NCBI GenBank assembly: GCA_903945495.1
Contig: CAJAVU010000006.1
Location: forward strand, 1 to 64,000
Length of the DNA: 64,000 nucleotides
Source of the DNA: an uncultured Flavobacteriales bacterium
Lineage (GTDB): Bacteria > Bacteroidota > Bacteroidia > Flavobacteriales_D > Crocinitomicaceae
Direction: 5' to 3'
Shown here: positions 37,101 through 45,407 of the stretch, piece by piece
Numbering within the stretch: position 1 is the stretch's first letter
How the letters are laid out: each line of letters starts with the position of its first letter
Made by a program: the position numbers and the translations under genes
Notes under the pieces: generated by a model
Told to the model about the DNA's origin: nothing
Seen by the model: the letters and a program-made list of their open reading frames with translations, nothing else
The model's database searches: none

Positions 37101-37841
37101 CTATAGCCAGGAGAACATCGCCTCTAAATCCTGCGGTTTCATCCATTGTTTCATTCGTTCAGCCAAAATAGCCTTCAAAGCGTCTTCCGTATACACATCT
37201 TTTCCTTTTTCATCGTAATTCAACACATTAACAGGTAATACAACTGCTTCAACCGTTTTTGCAAAATAGATAACACTTCCGTCTTCAGTCGCCAATCCTA
37301 AAATTGCACCTGGCAATCCACCAAATCCTTCTGGACCTATTGAAGGAACTACTTCAACAGAAAACCAAGCATAAATGCGTGTTGAATCGTTCATATTCCA
37401 AATGGCTTTACGACAATTATAACCGCTAATTACACGCTTACTTTCGGTAATTTTCCAATCGCGTTTATCAATCGTGTCTTTAATATATGCAGGATTTCCC
37501 CACAAATCCATTACGATAAATTTCTCACGTTGATTAACATTTTGATAAACAGTATTGTGCGTTGTGAAATACTTCATCATTCCTTGTTCAGGTTCATCAC
37601 TTTCAATTGGACGAAAAATCGACATTGAATCATTGAAATACAATTCAAAATTTTCAATTCTGTATTTATTCTCTTCCGTGATGAAATTCTTCATGCGCGG
37701 ATTATCACCTAAACGTTTCTTCAAATTTGTTTTACGTTCAAAAACAATTTTCCCAGAACTCATTTGTCCAAATGAATTCAAAGAAAGCAGAGCAACAACT
37801 ACAACTGCTAATATTTTCTTAGTGCATGCCTCTAAAGTCAT
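37101..37841 (-). CDS. GLPGLI family exported protein
   Basis: A 246-residue protein with a signal-like segment (KKILAVVVVALLSLNSFGQ, residues 8-26) and the family motif as GFGGLPGAILGL near residue 178. GLPGLI proteins occur in the Bacteroidota, usually right beside an outer-membrane barrel protein, as here. The conserved pairing suggests a shared envelope task, possibly peptide or metal handling, but no activity is proven. Its first 23 bp overlap the end of the barrel gene, so translation is likely coupled. Confidence 0.9.
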   Translation of the reverse strand: MTLEACTKKILAVVVVALLSLNSFGQMSSGKIVFERKTNLKKRLGDNPRMKNFITEENKYRIENFELYFNDSMSIFRPIESDEPEQGMMKYFTTHNTVYQNVNQREKFIVMDLWGNPAYIKDTIDKRDWKITESKRVISGYNCRKAIWNMNDSTRIYAWFSVEVVPSIGPEGFGGLPGAILGLATEDGSVIYFAKTVEAVVLPVNVLNYDEKGKDVYTEDALKAILAERMKQWMKPQDLEAMFSWL

Positions 37842-40596
37842 CTTCTTTTGTTTTTCTGTTATTGAATCGATACGTTAATTTCAATAAGAAATAACGTGAA
37901 ATAATGGTTGTTCTAAAATCAGTAACAGCGTTTCCACTTACTGTTCTTCGTGCATTAATGTTTTGATTGAGGATATCATTTCCTGTGATTGCAACAATGA
38001 AATTTTGTGTTTTGAGGAATTTCTTACTTACCTCACCATTTAAGACAAAATATTCGGTATCATAAAATCCTTCTCCCGGTTGTGCATTCTTCGTGTATTT
38101 ACCATCCACTTTAATCGTAAACCCAAGTGGTAATCTCCAATCAAAACCAGCTGAATACACCTGAATTGTAAAAGGAGTATTTGAAACGGAACTCAAGGAA
38201 CTGATTGGATTATTGTAGGAATAACTACCTGATAAATTGATGTCCAACGAATCCCACTGAAAATCAATTTGCATTTCTGGTGTTACAGCATAATTGTCCG
38301 TCACGTTTTCTAACGAACCAATCATACTTTTGAAACGATTAAATGAAGCAGAAACAGAAGGTTGGAATTCAATCATTCTGTTTAAAATTGGGTAACCACC
38401 ACCTGCCCAAACAGAAGAAGTGATATTACCATCTACATTGATTGTCATCGTATTTGTTCTACCATATACATCATAGCTTGTTTGCGTTCCAAAAGCATTG
38501 TTTGTTAATGCCACCATACCACCAGTCCATATATATTTTCCAGAAAGTGCATTCCATGTATTGAAATTCACCATTACATTATGAACGTAATTCGGTTTTA
38601 AATTTTGATTCCCAATCTGAATACGATTCGGATTCGAGTTATCCTGAATCGGTTGTAAATCATTAATTGTAGGTTGAGAAGAACTTGTCGTATAATTCAA
38701 CGTGAAACGTTTACTCATACTTGGTTTATACTCATACTTGAATTTTGGCAATATATTGTTGATGTTTTGATTTACGATAGAATCAGTTATTAAGTTGTGA
38801 TTATCTATGTTGATGTTTCTTACATAAGCACCAGCAGAAACCATGTGTTTACCTGTTTCATAAATCAATTCCGTACCAGCTCTATTTTGAATACGTGTGT
38901 TATCGAATGTATTCGATAAATCTGCTCGGAAAGAAGTATAATCGGTTCCAACTTTATCAAATGTTTCTTTCGCTTGCTTAGAAATTCCGTATTCAAACAA
39001 ATAATTGAAATTGATTTTCCATTTTTTCGAAAGCGGCTCAAAATAACTCACTGTTCCGTAGTGACTTGTTGATGAATTATTGTTTGTTTTCTTTTGGTCC
39101 GTCGTATCAGCAGTAGAAAGTATTTTGTAATCAGACAATGAATACAATTGACCATCTGTTTTGTTATTCGTTAGATTTAAATCGTATCGAACTTCTAATT
39201 CACGTCTTTTCTTCATGAACTTACGGTACAAACGAACTGTATTATTACTTTGTAGTCCTTTTGAATCGTTCGTGTTTCTAATTTCTGTTGATAACGATTC
39301 TGTTCCTGTTTCACCGATGAACGATGAAAAATCAGCATTATCCGACAGAGCAGTACTAAATGAAACAGATGGTTTAAATTCCAACAAAGTCAATGAATCC
39401 AATTGACTAGAAAGCGTCAAGTTCAACTTGTGTGCTTCATTTGTTGAATAATTGCGCGTTGAATCATTTGTAAAGTAAGTTGTGTCAGATAAGAAATATT
39501 GAGATTGACTTGATGAACGTGCATCTAATCTGTCATTGTAATAAGAGTAGTTAAACAACAATTCAGTGTTTTGTTTCTCACCATACTTGTCTGAAAAATA
39601 AACTCCCGCTTTAAATGTTTGGGGAATACCATTTGTATTTGAAGTGTTATTTGGCTCCCAGAAATTTCTGTTTGCACCGTCTTCGTTTGATAGTCCAAAT
39701 TTATTCAAATCACCACGACCAAAATTTGAACGAGGTGTGTTCGATCCCAAAGCAAAAACAGATATTTTTTGTTTTGAATTGAATTTGTTCAACAACAATT
39801 CTCCTTCATAAAATGGAACAGTACCAGCATAATCAGCGCTTAGTGGCGTTAATGCCATGTCGGATGCTCCCGAAACCCTTCCGAAATAACCTTTCTTAGC
39901 CTCATCTTTCAGTTTTAAGTCGAGGACTTTTATCTTCTCTTCTGATCCACCAATCGTTTCATTGTCGGTTTTTTCGTAAATCTGAACCGTTTTAATTCCA
40001 TCTGCACCAAGATTTTTTGTTGCAATTGTTGGATCAGTTCCAAAAAACTCATCTCCATCCACCAACACTTTATTGATTTCTTGACCTTGTGATGTGATTT
40101 TTCCATCACTGTCGATCTTTATTCCAGGAAGCTTTTTTAGCAAATCTTCAACAACAGCTCCTTCAGCCACTTTGAATGAATCGGCCACGTACACCAAGGT
40201 GTCACCTTTGTAGTATATTGGATTTTTATTCGCATAAATCACAACTTCTTGCAATTCTTTTGACATTGGAGCCATTCGAACATTTGGAATGTTGATTTCG
40301 TAATTGTCTTTGCTTCCGAAGATGTAATACGTGCGATCATCAAATTTTGGATGAGCAACTACCAAAGAAAACGTATCCGGTGGAAAACCTGTTAAGGTGA
40401 AAATCCCTTGCTTGTCAGAACGTGTAAAACCCAATAAAAGCGAATCTTTTACACGAACTGCCATCACCATTGAATTGTGTAAAGGCGCACCTGTTGAATC
40501 GTTGACAACACCTGAAACTTTCATTGTTTGTGCGAAGCTATTCTGCACCGCAACAATGAAAAAAAAGGCGACAAAAAGTTGAAATAATTTTTTCAT
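37819..40596 (-). CDS. Outer-membrane beta-barrel protein, TonB-receptor-like
   Basis: A 925-residue exported protein with a signal peptide (residues 1-22, ending SFAQ) and a carboxypeptidase-regulatory-like domain (KVSGVVNDSTGAPLHNSMVM). A plug-like domain has LLKKLPGIKIDSDGKI and KVLVDGDEFFGTDPTIA. A long outer-membrane barrel of the OMP_b-brl_3 type follows. This class usually pairs with GLPGLI proteins. It lacks an obvious TonB box, so energy coupling is unsure. It is the first gene of the pair, with a 23-bp overlap into the GLPGLI gene. Confidence 0.9.
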   Translation of the reverse strand: MKKLFQLFVAFFFIVAVQNSFAQTMKVSGVVNDSTGAPLHNSMVMAVRVKDSLLLGFTRSDKQGIFTLTGFPPDTFSLVVAHPKFDDRTYYIFGSKDNYEINIPNVRMAPMSKELQEVVIYANKNPIYYKGDTLVYVADSFKVAEGAVVEDLLKKLPGIKIDSDGKITSQGQEINKVLVDGDEFFGTDPTIATKNLGADGIKTVQIYEKTDNETIGGSEEKIKVLDLKLKDEAKKGYFGRVSGASDMALTPLSADYAGTVPFYEGELLLNKFNSKQKISVFALGSNTPRSNFGRGDLNKFGLSNEDGANRNFWEPNNTSNTNGIPQTFKAGVYFSDKYGEKQNTELLFNYSYYNDRLDARSSSQSQYFLSDTTYFTNDSTRNYSTNEAHKLNLTLSSQLDSLTLLEFKPSVSFSTALSDNADFSSFIGETGTESLSTEIRNTNDSKGLQSNNTVRLYRKFMKKRRELEVRYDLNLTNNKTDGQLYSLSDYKILSTADTTDQKKTNNNSSTSHYGTVSYFEPLSKKWKINFNYLFEYGISKQAKETFDKVGTDYTSFRADLSNTFDNTRIQNRAGTELIYETGKHMVSAGAYVRNINIDNHNLITDSIVNQNINNILPKFKYEYKPSMSKRFTLNYTTSSSQPTINDLQPIQDNSNPNRIQIGNQNLKPNYVHNVMVNFNTWNALSGKYIWTGGMVALTNNAFGTQTSYDVYGRTNTMTINVDGNITSSVWAGGGYPILNRMIEFQPSVSASFNRFKSMIGSLENVTDNYAVTPEMQIDFQWDSLDINLSGSYSYNNPISSLSSVSNTPFTIQVYSAGFDWRLPLGFTIKVDGKYTKNAQPGEGFYDTEYFVLNGEVSKKFLKTQNFIVAITGNDILNQNINARRTVSGNAVTDFRTTIISRYFLLKLTYRFNNRKTKEDDFRGMH

Positions 40597-40705
40597 AATG
40601 TTGATTCTCTATCGAACAGCAAGTTTAGCTATTTCATTCGACGAGAAAACATTAAAAATGTCAAACGGCACGAATCTTTGCTTAGTGGTTATGTTGGTAG
40701 ATATA

Positions 40706-40739
40706 AAAAACGCCTTGTTAATTGATAACAAAGCGTTTT
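40706..40739 (-). terminator. Terminator overlapping the end of the 119-residue gene
   Basis: The stem AAAACGC and TTGTTA with their complements, around loop ATTG, covers the last codons and stop of the gene at 40718. An A-run gives a T-run on the minus strand. Confidence 0.7.
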
Positions 40740-41077
40740 ATTCGAATTTCGTCATTGGTATTGAGTACTAAGAAGTAAGACCCTTGTTCTAATTGAGAGA
40801 GATCAAAAGTCATCAATCCTTGTTCGTTAGGAATAAATTGAAAAAAGTATTCGGAACCTCTTGTGTTTGTAACAGAAACCGAAGAATATTTATCGAAATT
40901 TCCGGTGACTTCCACAAGTAATTCATCTGTTTCAGGATTCATTTTCATGGTGAAAATTGTTTCTTTTACAACAGCTGTATCTTCTTTTGATTTCTCTTTC
41001 TTTTCGTCAATTGAATTAGCGAATAATGTGTTCACACTTAATAATAGTATGACTAGGCTAAGCATTTTTGTTTTCAT
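40718..41077 (-). CDS. Small exported protein with T9SS-tail-like C-terminus
   Basis: A 119-residue protein with a signal peptide (residues 1-20, ending LFANS) and a lysine/glutamate-rich linker. A C-terminal half (DKYSSVSVTNTRGSEYFFQF...GSYFLVLNTNDEIRIKRFVIN) resembles a type A sorting domain without the YPNP opening. It could be a truncated sorting-domain protein or a DUF3244-like small periplasmic protein. I cannot decide, and the function is unknown. The terminator hairpin lies within its last codons. Confidence 0.65.
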   Translation of the reverse strand: MKTKMLSLVILLLSVNTLFANSIDEKKEKSKEDTAVVKETIFTMKMNPETDELLVEVTGNFDKYSSVSVTNTRGSEYFFQFIPNEQGLMTFDLSQLEQGSYFLVLNTNDEIRIKRFVIN

Positions 41078-41378
41078 CTTTTTTACTTTTTAATTTTTGA
41101 ATTAATCAGTGTTTAAAAGTGAGACTGCTTGTGACCGAATTTGTTACTTTATTTCCAAAACAATTGTCGAATGGTTTCTATTGCTTTTTGAACGGTACAA
41201 ATCCTGTTCAGTTGAATCGCTTTCAAACTGTTAAGATGACACTACTCGCGCGCTGCAGGTCATTTTTGACACCACAAAATTGATAACTATTTGCTTTTAA
41301 AAAACGTGAAAAAAAAGATTTAACAAAAGCTTAATTACACAATTCCGAATTAAACTTTTGCCAATGTGCGATTGGTTC
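41078..41378. other. Intergenic region with no recognised content
   Basis: About 300 bp of A+T-rich sequence lies between two minus-strand genes. It must hold the promoter of the 119-residue gene, but I see no consensus box, hairpin or credible short ORF. Confidence 0.4.
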
Positions 41379-42161
41379 TTATTTAATTTTAACCGTGATT
41401 AGCACTTGAAATGTTAGTCCTGTATTATCAGTCATAACTTCATGATTCACGACAAGTGGAGTACCAATCATTTTCTTTTCATTCTTCATTAACTTGACAA
41501 TGTCGCCTTCTTGATATTGAATGGCCAATGATGAAGCATAACCTTCGGCAGAATTTTCTCCAACCAATATATATTTCATCCCTCCACCTTCAGCAAAACC
41601 TTGGAACGTTGTTTCGAACGGACCTTGTTGATTGATAATTTGCATTGCGCGATCTACCGATAAGGCCTTTGCAGGAACCACTTGAAATGTCGTGTTAATC
41701 AAATCCTCTTCAACATCTGCTTTACGTTCTTTTGTAAAGATAACCTTGCCTTTTTCATAAAAGGAAATACGCTCAATAAATAAGGGTTTCGCTCCTGTGT
41801 TATCATAATACACTTCTTTGGAAGCGAATTGCGTTCCGTTTTCTACATAAAAGGTATTCGTTCCATAGTTACCCGTTTCGGCGTACGAGAATTTCTCTTC
41901 GATTTTTACTTCTTTTTGATTTTTATCCAAATAACCAATTGCTTCAGCAGTTGAACCTGCATTATTGTTATACGACAAACTTCTAACTGGAATTAGTTCT
42001 GGATTATTTTCAATCGCGGCAATACGATTTTCAAATTCAGTTTCATTATCAATGGTTTGAACTTTTTCAACCTTTGCTTTTTGTCCTTCTTCTTTATTTG
42101 ATTGACATGCTGAAAATACTCCCAAAAGGATTACTGCGGAAAAAAATATCTGTCTGTTCAT
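41379..42161 (-). CDS. Putative lipoprotein of unknown function
   Basis: A 260-residue protein. The start at 42161 gives a clean lipoprotein signal, MNRQIFFSAVILLGVFSAC, with the lipobox FSAC at residues 16-19. The longer frame from 42206 adds a poor N-terminus, and a TACTTTTG box lies inside that extension. The mature part is rich in Lys/Glu, then beta strands (KEVYYDNTGAKPLFIERISFY). No family is recognised. Its final segment LTFQVLITVKIK may be a buried strand. It is probably anchored in the envelope. Confidence 0.65.
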   Translation of the reverse strand: MNRQIFFSAVILLGVFSACQSNKEEGQKAKVEKVQTIDNETEFENRIAAIENNPELIPVRSLSYNNNAGSTAEAIGYLDKNQKEVKIEEKFSYAETGNYGTNTFYVENGTQFASKEVYYDNTGAKPLFIERISFYEKGKVIFTKERKADVEEDLINTTFQVVPAKALSVDRAMQIINQQGPFETTFQGFAEGGGMKYILVGENSAEGYASSLAIQYQEGDIVKLMKNEKKMIGTPLVVNHEVMTDNTGLTFQVLITVKIK

Positions 42162-42194
42162 AGCTTCTTGTTTTGACGATAATGAATCGAGCCA

Positions 42195-42202
42195 CAAAAG
42201 TA
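42195..42202 (-). promoter_or_regulatory. -7 box for the putative lipoprotein gene
   Basis: TACTTTTG on the minus strand matches TAnnTTTG, 33 bases before the chosen ATG at 42161. It supports that start over the one at 42206. Confidence 0.4.
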
Positions 42203-42360
42203 ACAAGTTTCAGCAAAAAAAAATGAAACTTCCAAAAATCAAAAAGGATTCATGGACAATGAAAAAAATGCCTTTGATAGAATTGTGCTATCAATTGATT
42301 TTTTAGTGCTACTCACTATCTCTTGATTCTCATTCATTTGTAACATAAAACTTTAAAACT

Positions 42361-43866
42361 ATGAGTACAGAATCACAAAAACCGACTTTTAAGTCGCATT
42401 ACGACAACTTCATTGGTGGAAAATTTGTTGCACCAGTTGGAGGAGAGTACTTTGAGAACACTTCGCCTATCGATGGAAAAGTATTTACAAAAGCTGCTCG
42501 TTCAGGTAAAGAAGATATTGAATTAGCATTGGATGCAGCTGAAGAAGCGTTCAAAACATGGAGTAAAACTTCACCAACATATCGTTCGAGTATTTTAAAT
42601 AAAATCGCAGACGCTTTAGAAGCAAATTTAAATGATTTAGCGGTGATCGAAACGATTGACAACGGTAAACCAATTCGCGAAACTGTTAATGTTGATTTAC
42701 CTTTGTGTATTGATCACTTCCGTTATTTTGCTGGTGTTATTCGTGCAGAAGAAGGAACAATTTCAGAACATGATGAAAACACAGTGAGCATTTGTATCAA
42801 TGAGCCATTAGGTGTTGTTGGACAAATCATTCCTTGGAACTTCCCATTATTAATGGCTACATGGAAATTAGCTCCGGCTTTAGCTGCTGGTTGTACAGTT
42901 GTTATGAAACCAGCTGAGCAAACACCAACATCAATCATGTGTTTCATGGAATTGATAAAAGATATCGTTCCTGCAGGTGTGATTAACGTTGTTTCAGGGT
43001 TCGGTCCAGAAGCTGGTAAACCATTGGCGCAATCACCACGTATTTCGAAAGTGTCATTTACAGGTGAAACTACAACTGGTCGATTGATCATGCAATATGC
43101 TTCTGAGAATTTAATTCCTGTTACTATGGAGTTAGGTGGTAAATCACCAAATATTTTCTTCCCATCCGTTTGTGATGCTGATGATGAATATTTTGACAAA
43201 GCTGTTGAGGGAGCAGTATTATTTGCTGTTAACCAAGGTGAAGTTTGTACGTGTCCATCACGTATTTTGGTACACGAAAGCATCTACGACAAATTCATGA
43301 GCAAAGTTGTTGAACGTACGAAAGCAATTAAAATGGGGAATCCATTGGATAGCACAACAATGATGGGAGCACAAGCATCGAATGATCAATACGAGAAAAT
43401 TCAATCTTACTTGAAATTAGGTGTTGAAGAAGGAGCCGAATTATTATGCGGTGGAGATGTTCAACACTTGGACGGAGACTTAGCGGGAGGATATTACATT
43501 CAGCCAACGTTGTTCAAAGGACACAACAAAATGCGCATTTTCCAAGAAGAAATTTTTGGACCGGTTGTATGTGTTACGACGTTCAAAACAACCGAAGAAG
43601 CCATTGCTATTGCAAACGATACAATGTATGGTTTAGGTGCTGGTGTTTGGACACGTGATGCACATGAGTTGTACCAAGTTCCACGTGCGATTCAAGCAGG
43701 ACGCGTTTGGGTAAACTGTTACCACGCTTATCCAGCTCACGCACCATTTGGAGGATATAAAAAATCTGGATTCGGAAGAGAAAACCACTTGATGATGTTA
43801 GGTCATTACCGTCAAACAAAAAACATGTTAGTTTCTTACGATAAAAACAAATTAGGATTCTTTTGA
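42361..43866 (+). CDS. Aldehyde dehydrogenase (NAD-dependent), ExaC/AldB-like
   Basis: The enzyme oxidises aldehydes to acids with NAD(P)+ in the cytoplasm. The 501-residue protein has the [12 protein letters not shown] segment, the glutamate motif [13 protein letters not shown] near residue 258, and the catalytic-cysteine motif [11 protein letters not shown] near residue 290, which is characteristic of acetaldehyde-type ALDHs. The C-terminal motif [17 protein letters not shown] is intact. DUF779 follows and an AraC regulator converges, an arrangement seen with acetaldehyde or alcohol oxidation. Acetaldehyde to acetate would feed the acs enzyme at 3816-5714. Confidence 0.92.
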   Translation: MSTESQKPTFKSHYDNFIGGKFVAPVGGEYFENTSPIDGKVFTKAARSGKEDIELALDAAEEAFKTWSKTSPTYRSSILNKIADALEANLNDLAVIETIDNGKPIRETVNVDLPLCIDHFRYFAGVIRAEEGTISEHDENTVSICINEPLGVVGQIIPWNFPLLMATWKLAPALAAGCTVVMKPAEQTPTSIMCFMELIKDIVPAGVINVVSGFGPEAGKPLAQSPRISKVSFTGETTTGRLIMQYASENLIPVTMELGGKSPNIFFPSVCDADDEYFDKAVEGAVLFAVNQGEVCTCPSRILVHESIYDKFMSKVVERTKAIKMGNPLDSTTMMGAQASNDQYEKIQSYLKLGVEEGAELLCGGDVQHLDGDLAGGYYIQPTLFKGHNKMRIFQEEIFGPVVCVTTFKTTEEAIAIANDTMYGLGAGVWTRDAHELYQVPRAIQAGRVWVNCYHAYPAHAPFGGYKKSGFGRENHLMMLGHYRQTKNMLVSYDKNKLGFF

Positions 43867-43872
43867 TTACGC

Positions 43873-43907
43873 TCGTCGGGAGTCTTGTCGTTGAGTGATC
43901 CCGACGA
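43873..43907 (+). other. Hairpin between ALDH and DUF779
   Basis: A perfect 9-bp stem TCGTCGGGA/TCCCGACGA has a 17-base loop and lies 7 bases after the ALDH stop. It has no T-run, so it is not a simple terminator. It could protect the 3' end or act in post-transcriptional control. Confidence 0.55.
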
Positions 43908-43931
43908 ATGTGAATTTCAAATTATCCAACC

Positions 43932-43966
43932 AAAGCCTGCGAGATGCCAACATCGCAGGCTTTTTA
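43932..43966 (+). terminator. Terminator-like hairpin before DUF779
   Basis: AAAGCCTGCG/CGCAGGCTTT with an inner ATG/CAT pair and five T residues. It lies just before the DUF779 ATG, so it probably attenuates read-through from ALDH. Confidence 0.75.
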
Positions 43967-43978
43967 AAACAAAAAAAT

Positions 43979-44359
43979 ATGCTATACCGAAGAATTGATA
44001 TTACACCCGAAGCCGAATTGTTTCTAGATGAATTAAAGAAAAAACATGGCGAATTAATGTTTCATCAAAGTGGTGGTTGTTGTGATGGTTCTCAACCAAT
44101 GTGCTTTGAAAAAGGAGACTTTATTGTTGGATCGAGCGATGTTTGTTTGGGCGATGTTGCTGGATGCGAATTTTGGATGAGCAAAGACCAATTTGAGTAT
44201 TGGAAGTACACGCATTTAACAATACATGTAACAAAAGGACGCGGCTCAAGTTTTTCACTCGAAATCCCAATGGGGATTCGATTCATCGTACAATCTCGAT
44301 TGTTTACGCACAATGAATTAATCAGCTTAGAACCTATTCGCGTTTTAGAGGATTATTAA
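43979..44359 (+). CDS. DUF779 family protein
   Basis: A 126-residue soluble protein of the DUF779 family, a small protein usually next to aldehyde or alcohol dehydrogenase genes. The start at 43979 (MLYRRIDITPEAE) is used because an upstream frame start would run through the terminator hairpin. The motif HQSGGCCDGSQPMC (residues about 24-37) has three cysteines that could hold a metal, with another in VAGC. Its activity is unknown. It overlaps the stop of the convergent AraC gene by 4 bp. A chaperone or maturation role for ALDH is a guess from context. Confidence 0.85.
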   Translation: MLYRRIDITPEAELFLDELKKKHGELMFHQSGGCCDGSQPMCFEKGDFIVGSSDVCLGDVAGCEFWMSKDQFEYWKYTHLTIHVTKGRGSSFSLEIPMGIRFIVQSRLFTHNELISLEPIRVLEDY

Positions 44360-45291
44360 CTTTTAAGAAAACATTGCTGGTATTGTTTTGGAGTAATACC
44401 TTCTATCTTTTTGAATACACGTGTAAAATAATTGGCATCCTCAAAACCAGCTTCGTAGCACACTTGATTTATCTGAATCAATGGGTTTTTCAACAAGGAC
44501 TTTGCATATTTTACGCGTTCCTTTAATACAAATTCAATCGGGCTCATCCCCATTTCGCGTTTGAAATAGCGGTAAAACGATGCCTGACTCATACACGCCG
44601 TATCCGTTAATTCCTTCATGGTCAAACGATCCGACAAACGCTCACGAATATACGTTACAACATGACTCAGTGATGCATTTCCATCTGCATACGTACCACC
44701 TTCAATGGCTTTTACAGTTTGGGATTGTATAATGTAAACTAGCAATTCTTGAAGCGTCAAATCTGCCAGAATATCTTTGGTGAGTTGTTCGCTCATACAG
44801 ACTTGAATTAACTTATTAATTGTCAAAGCCATATCTGCATTGTTGTAGAAGAAATAATCGTTGTGATTTAGATTCCAATAGTTGGAAGCTCCTTCTTTTG
44901 GATAGCGTTCATTTAAAAAATCAAGCGTTTCTTTGATCTTTTGATGGTCGATTGCCAAGGCTAAACATTGCGTTGGGTTATCCAATGCCGCTTCTGGAAA
45001 ATCAATTTTCATTTCCACTTGTGACGGAATGACAACGGTTTCACCTGGCAAATAATCAAATTCGGGATCATCAAACAAATGCATCACCTTTTTTCCACGC
45101 AACATACTTGTTACAACCAAATCATTGAATTTCAATGGGACCAAGTGCGATTCTTGATACGTTTCAAACAAATTCAATTCGCAGTTATTGAGCGAATGCA
45201 CGGTACGATTTTCCACCAAGGTTTTCAACGAATGTTCTTTCGTTAAACCTGGCTTAATCAACTTCATACCTGATTGTTTATTGAACTGCAT
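44356..45291 (-). CDS. AraC-type transcriptional regulator, probably of the ALDH locus
   Basis: A 311-residue activator with an N-terminal AraC-type ligand domain (LFETYQESHLVPLKFND...). The C-terminal double helix-turn-helix has SLSHVVTYIRERLSDRLTMKELTDTACMSQASFYRYFKREMG and the second helix signature QVCYEAGFEDANYFTRVFKKIEG. The start at 45291 is preferred because the alternative ATG at 45321 lies inside an inverted repeat that looks like an operator. Tail-to-tail with DUF779, it likely responds to an aldehyde or alcohol and controls ALDH and DUF779. Confidence 0.85.
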   Translation of the reverse strand: MQFNKQSGMKLIKPGLTKEHSLKTLVENRTVHSLNNCELNLFETYQESHLVPLKFNDLVVTSMLRGKKVMHLFDDPEFDYLPGETVVIPSQVEMKIDFPEAALDNPTQCLALAIDHQKIKETLDFLNERYPKEGASNYWNLNHNDYFFYNNADMALTINKLIQVCMSEQLTKDILADLTLQELLVYIIQSQTVKAIEGGTYADGNASLSHVVTYIRERLSDRLTMKELTDTACMSQASFYRYFKREMGMSPIEFVLKERVKYAKSLLKNPLIQINQVCYEAGFEDANYFTRVFKKIEGITPKQYQQCFLKS

Positions 45292-45319
45292 AATACTAAG
45301 ATAGGAAAAAAAATTAAAC

Positions 45320-45335
45320 ATACTTAGGCAAGTAT
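45320..45335 (-). promoter_or_regulatory. Inverted repeat, candidate operator before the AraC gene
   Basis: ATACTT and AAGTAT with a 4-base spacer. It lies 28 bp upstream of the chosen start codon. Autoregulation is plausible but unproven. Confidence 0.35.
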
Positions 45336-45407
45336 AATAGTTAAGCCAAAACTGTTTGAATACAATCGAAAATGAATTCGTTGTAGATCAAACTATATAG
45401 CACATTT

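Noticed and set aside
43895-43978. Longer DUF779 start
   Set aside because: It would run through a terminator hairpin; the family begins at MLYRRID.
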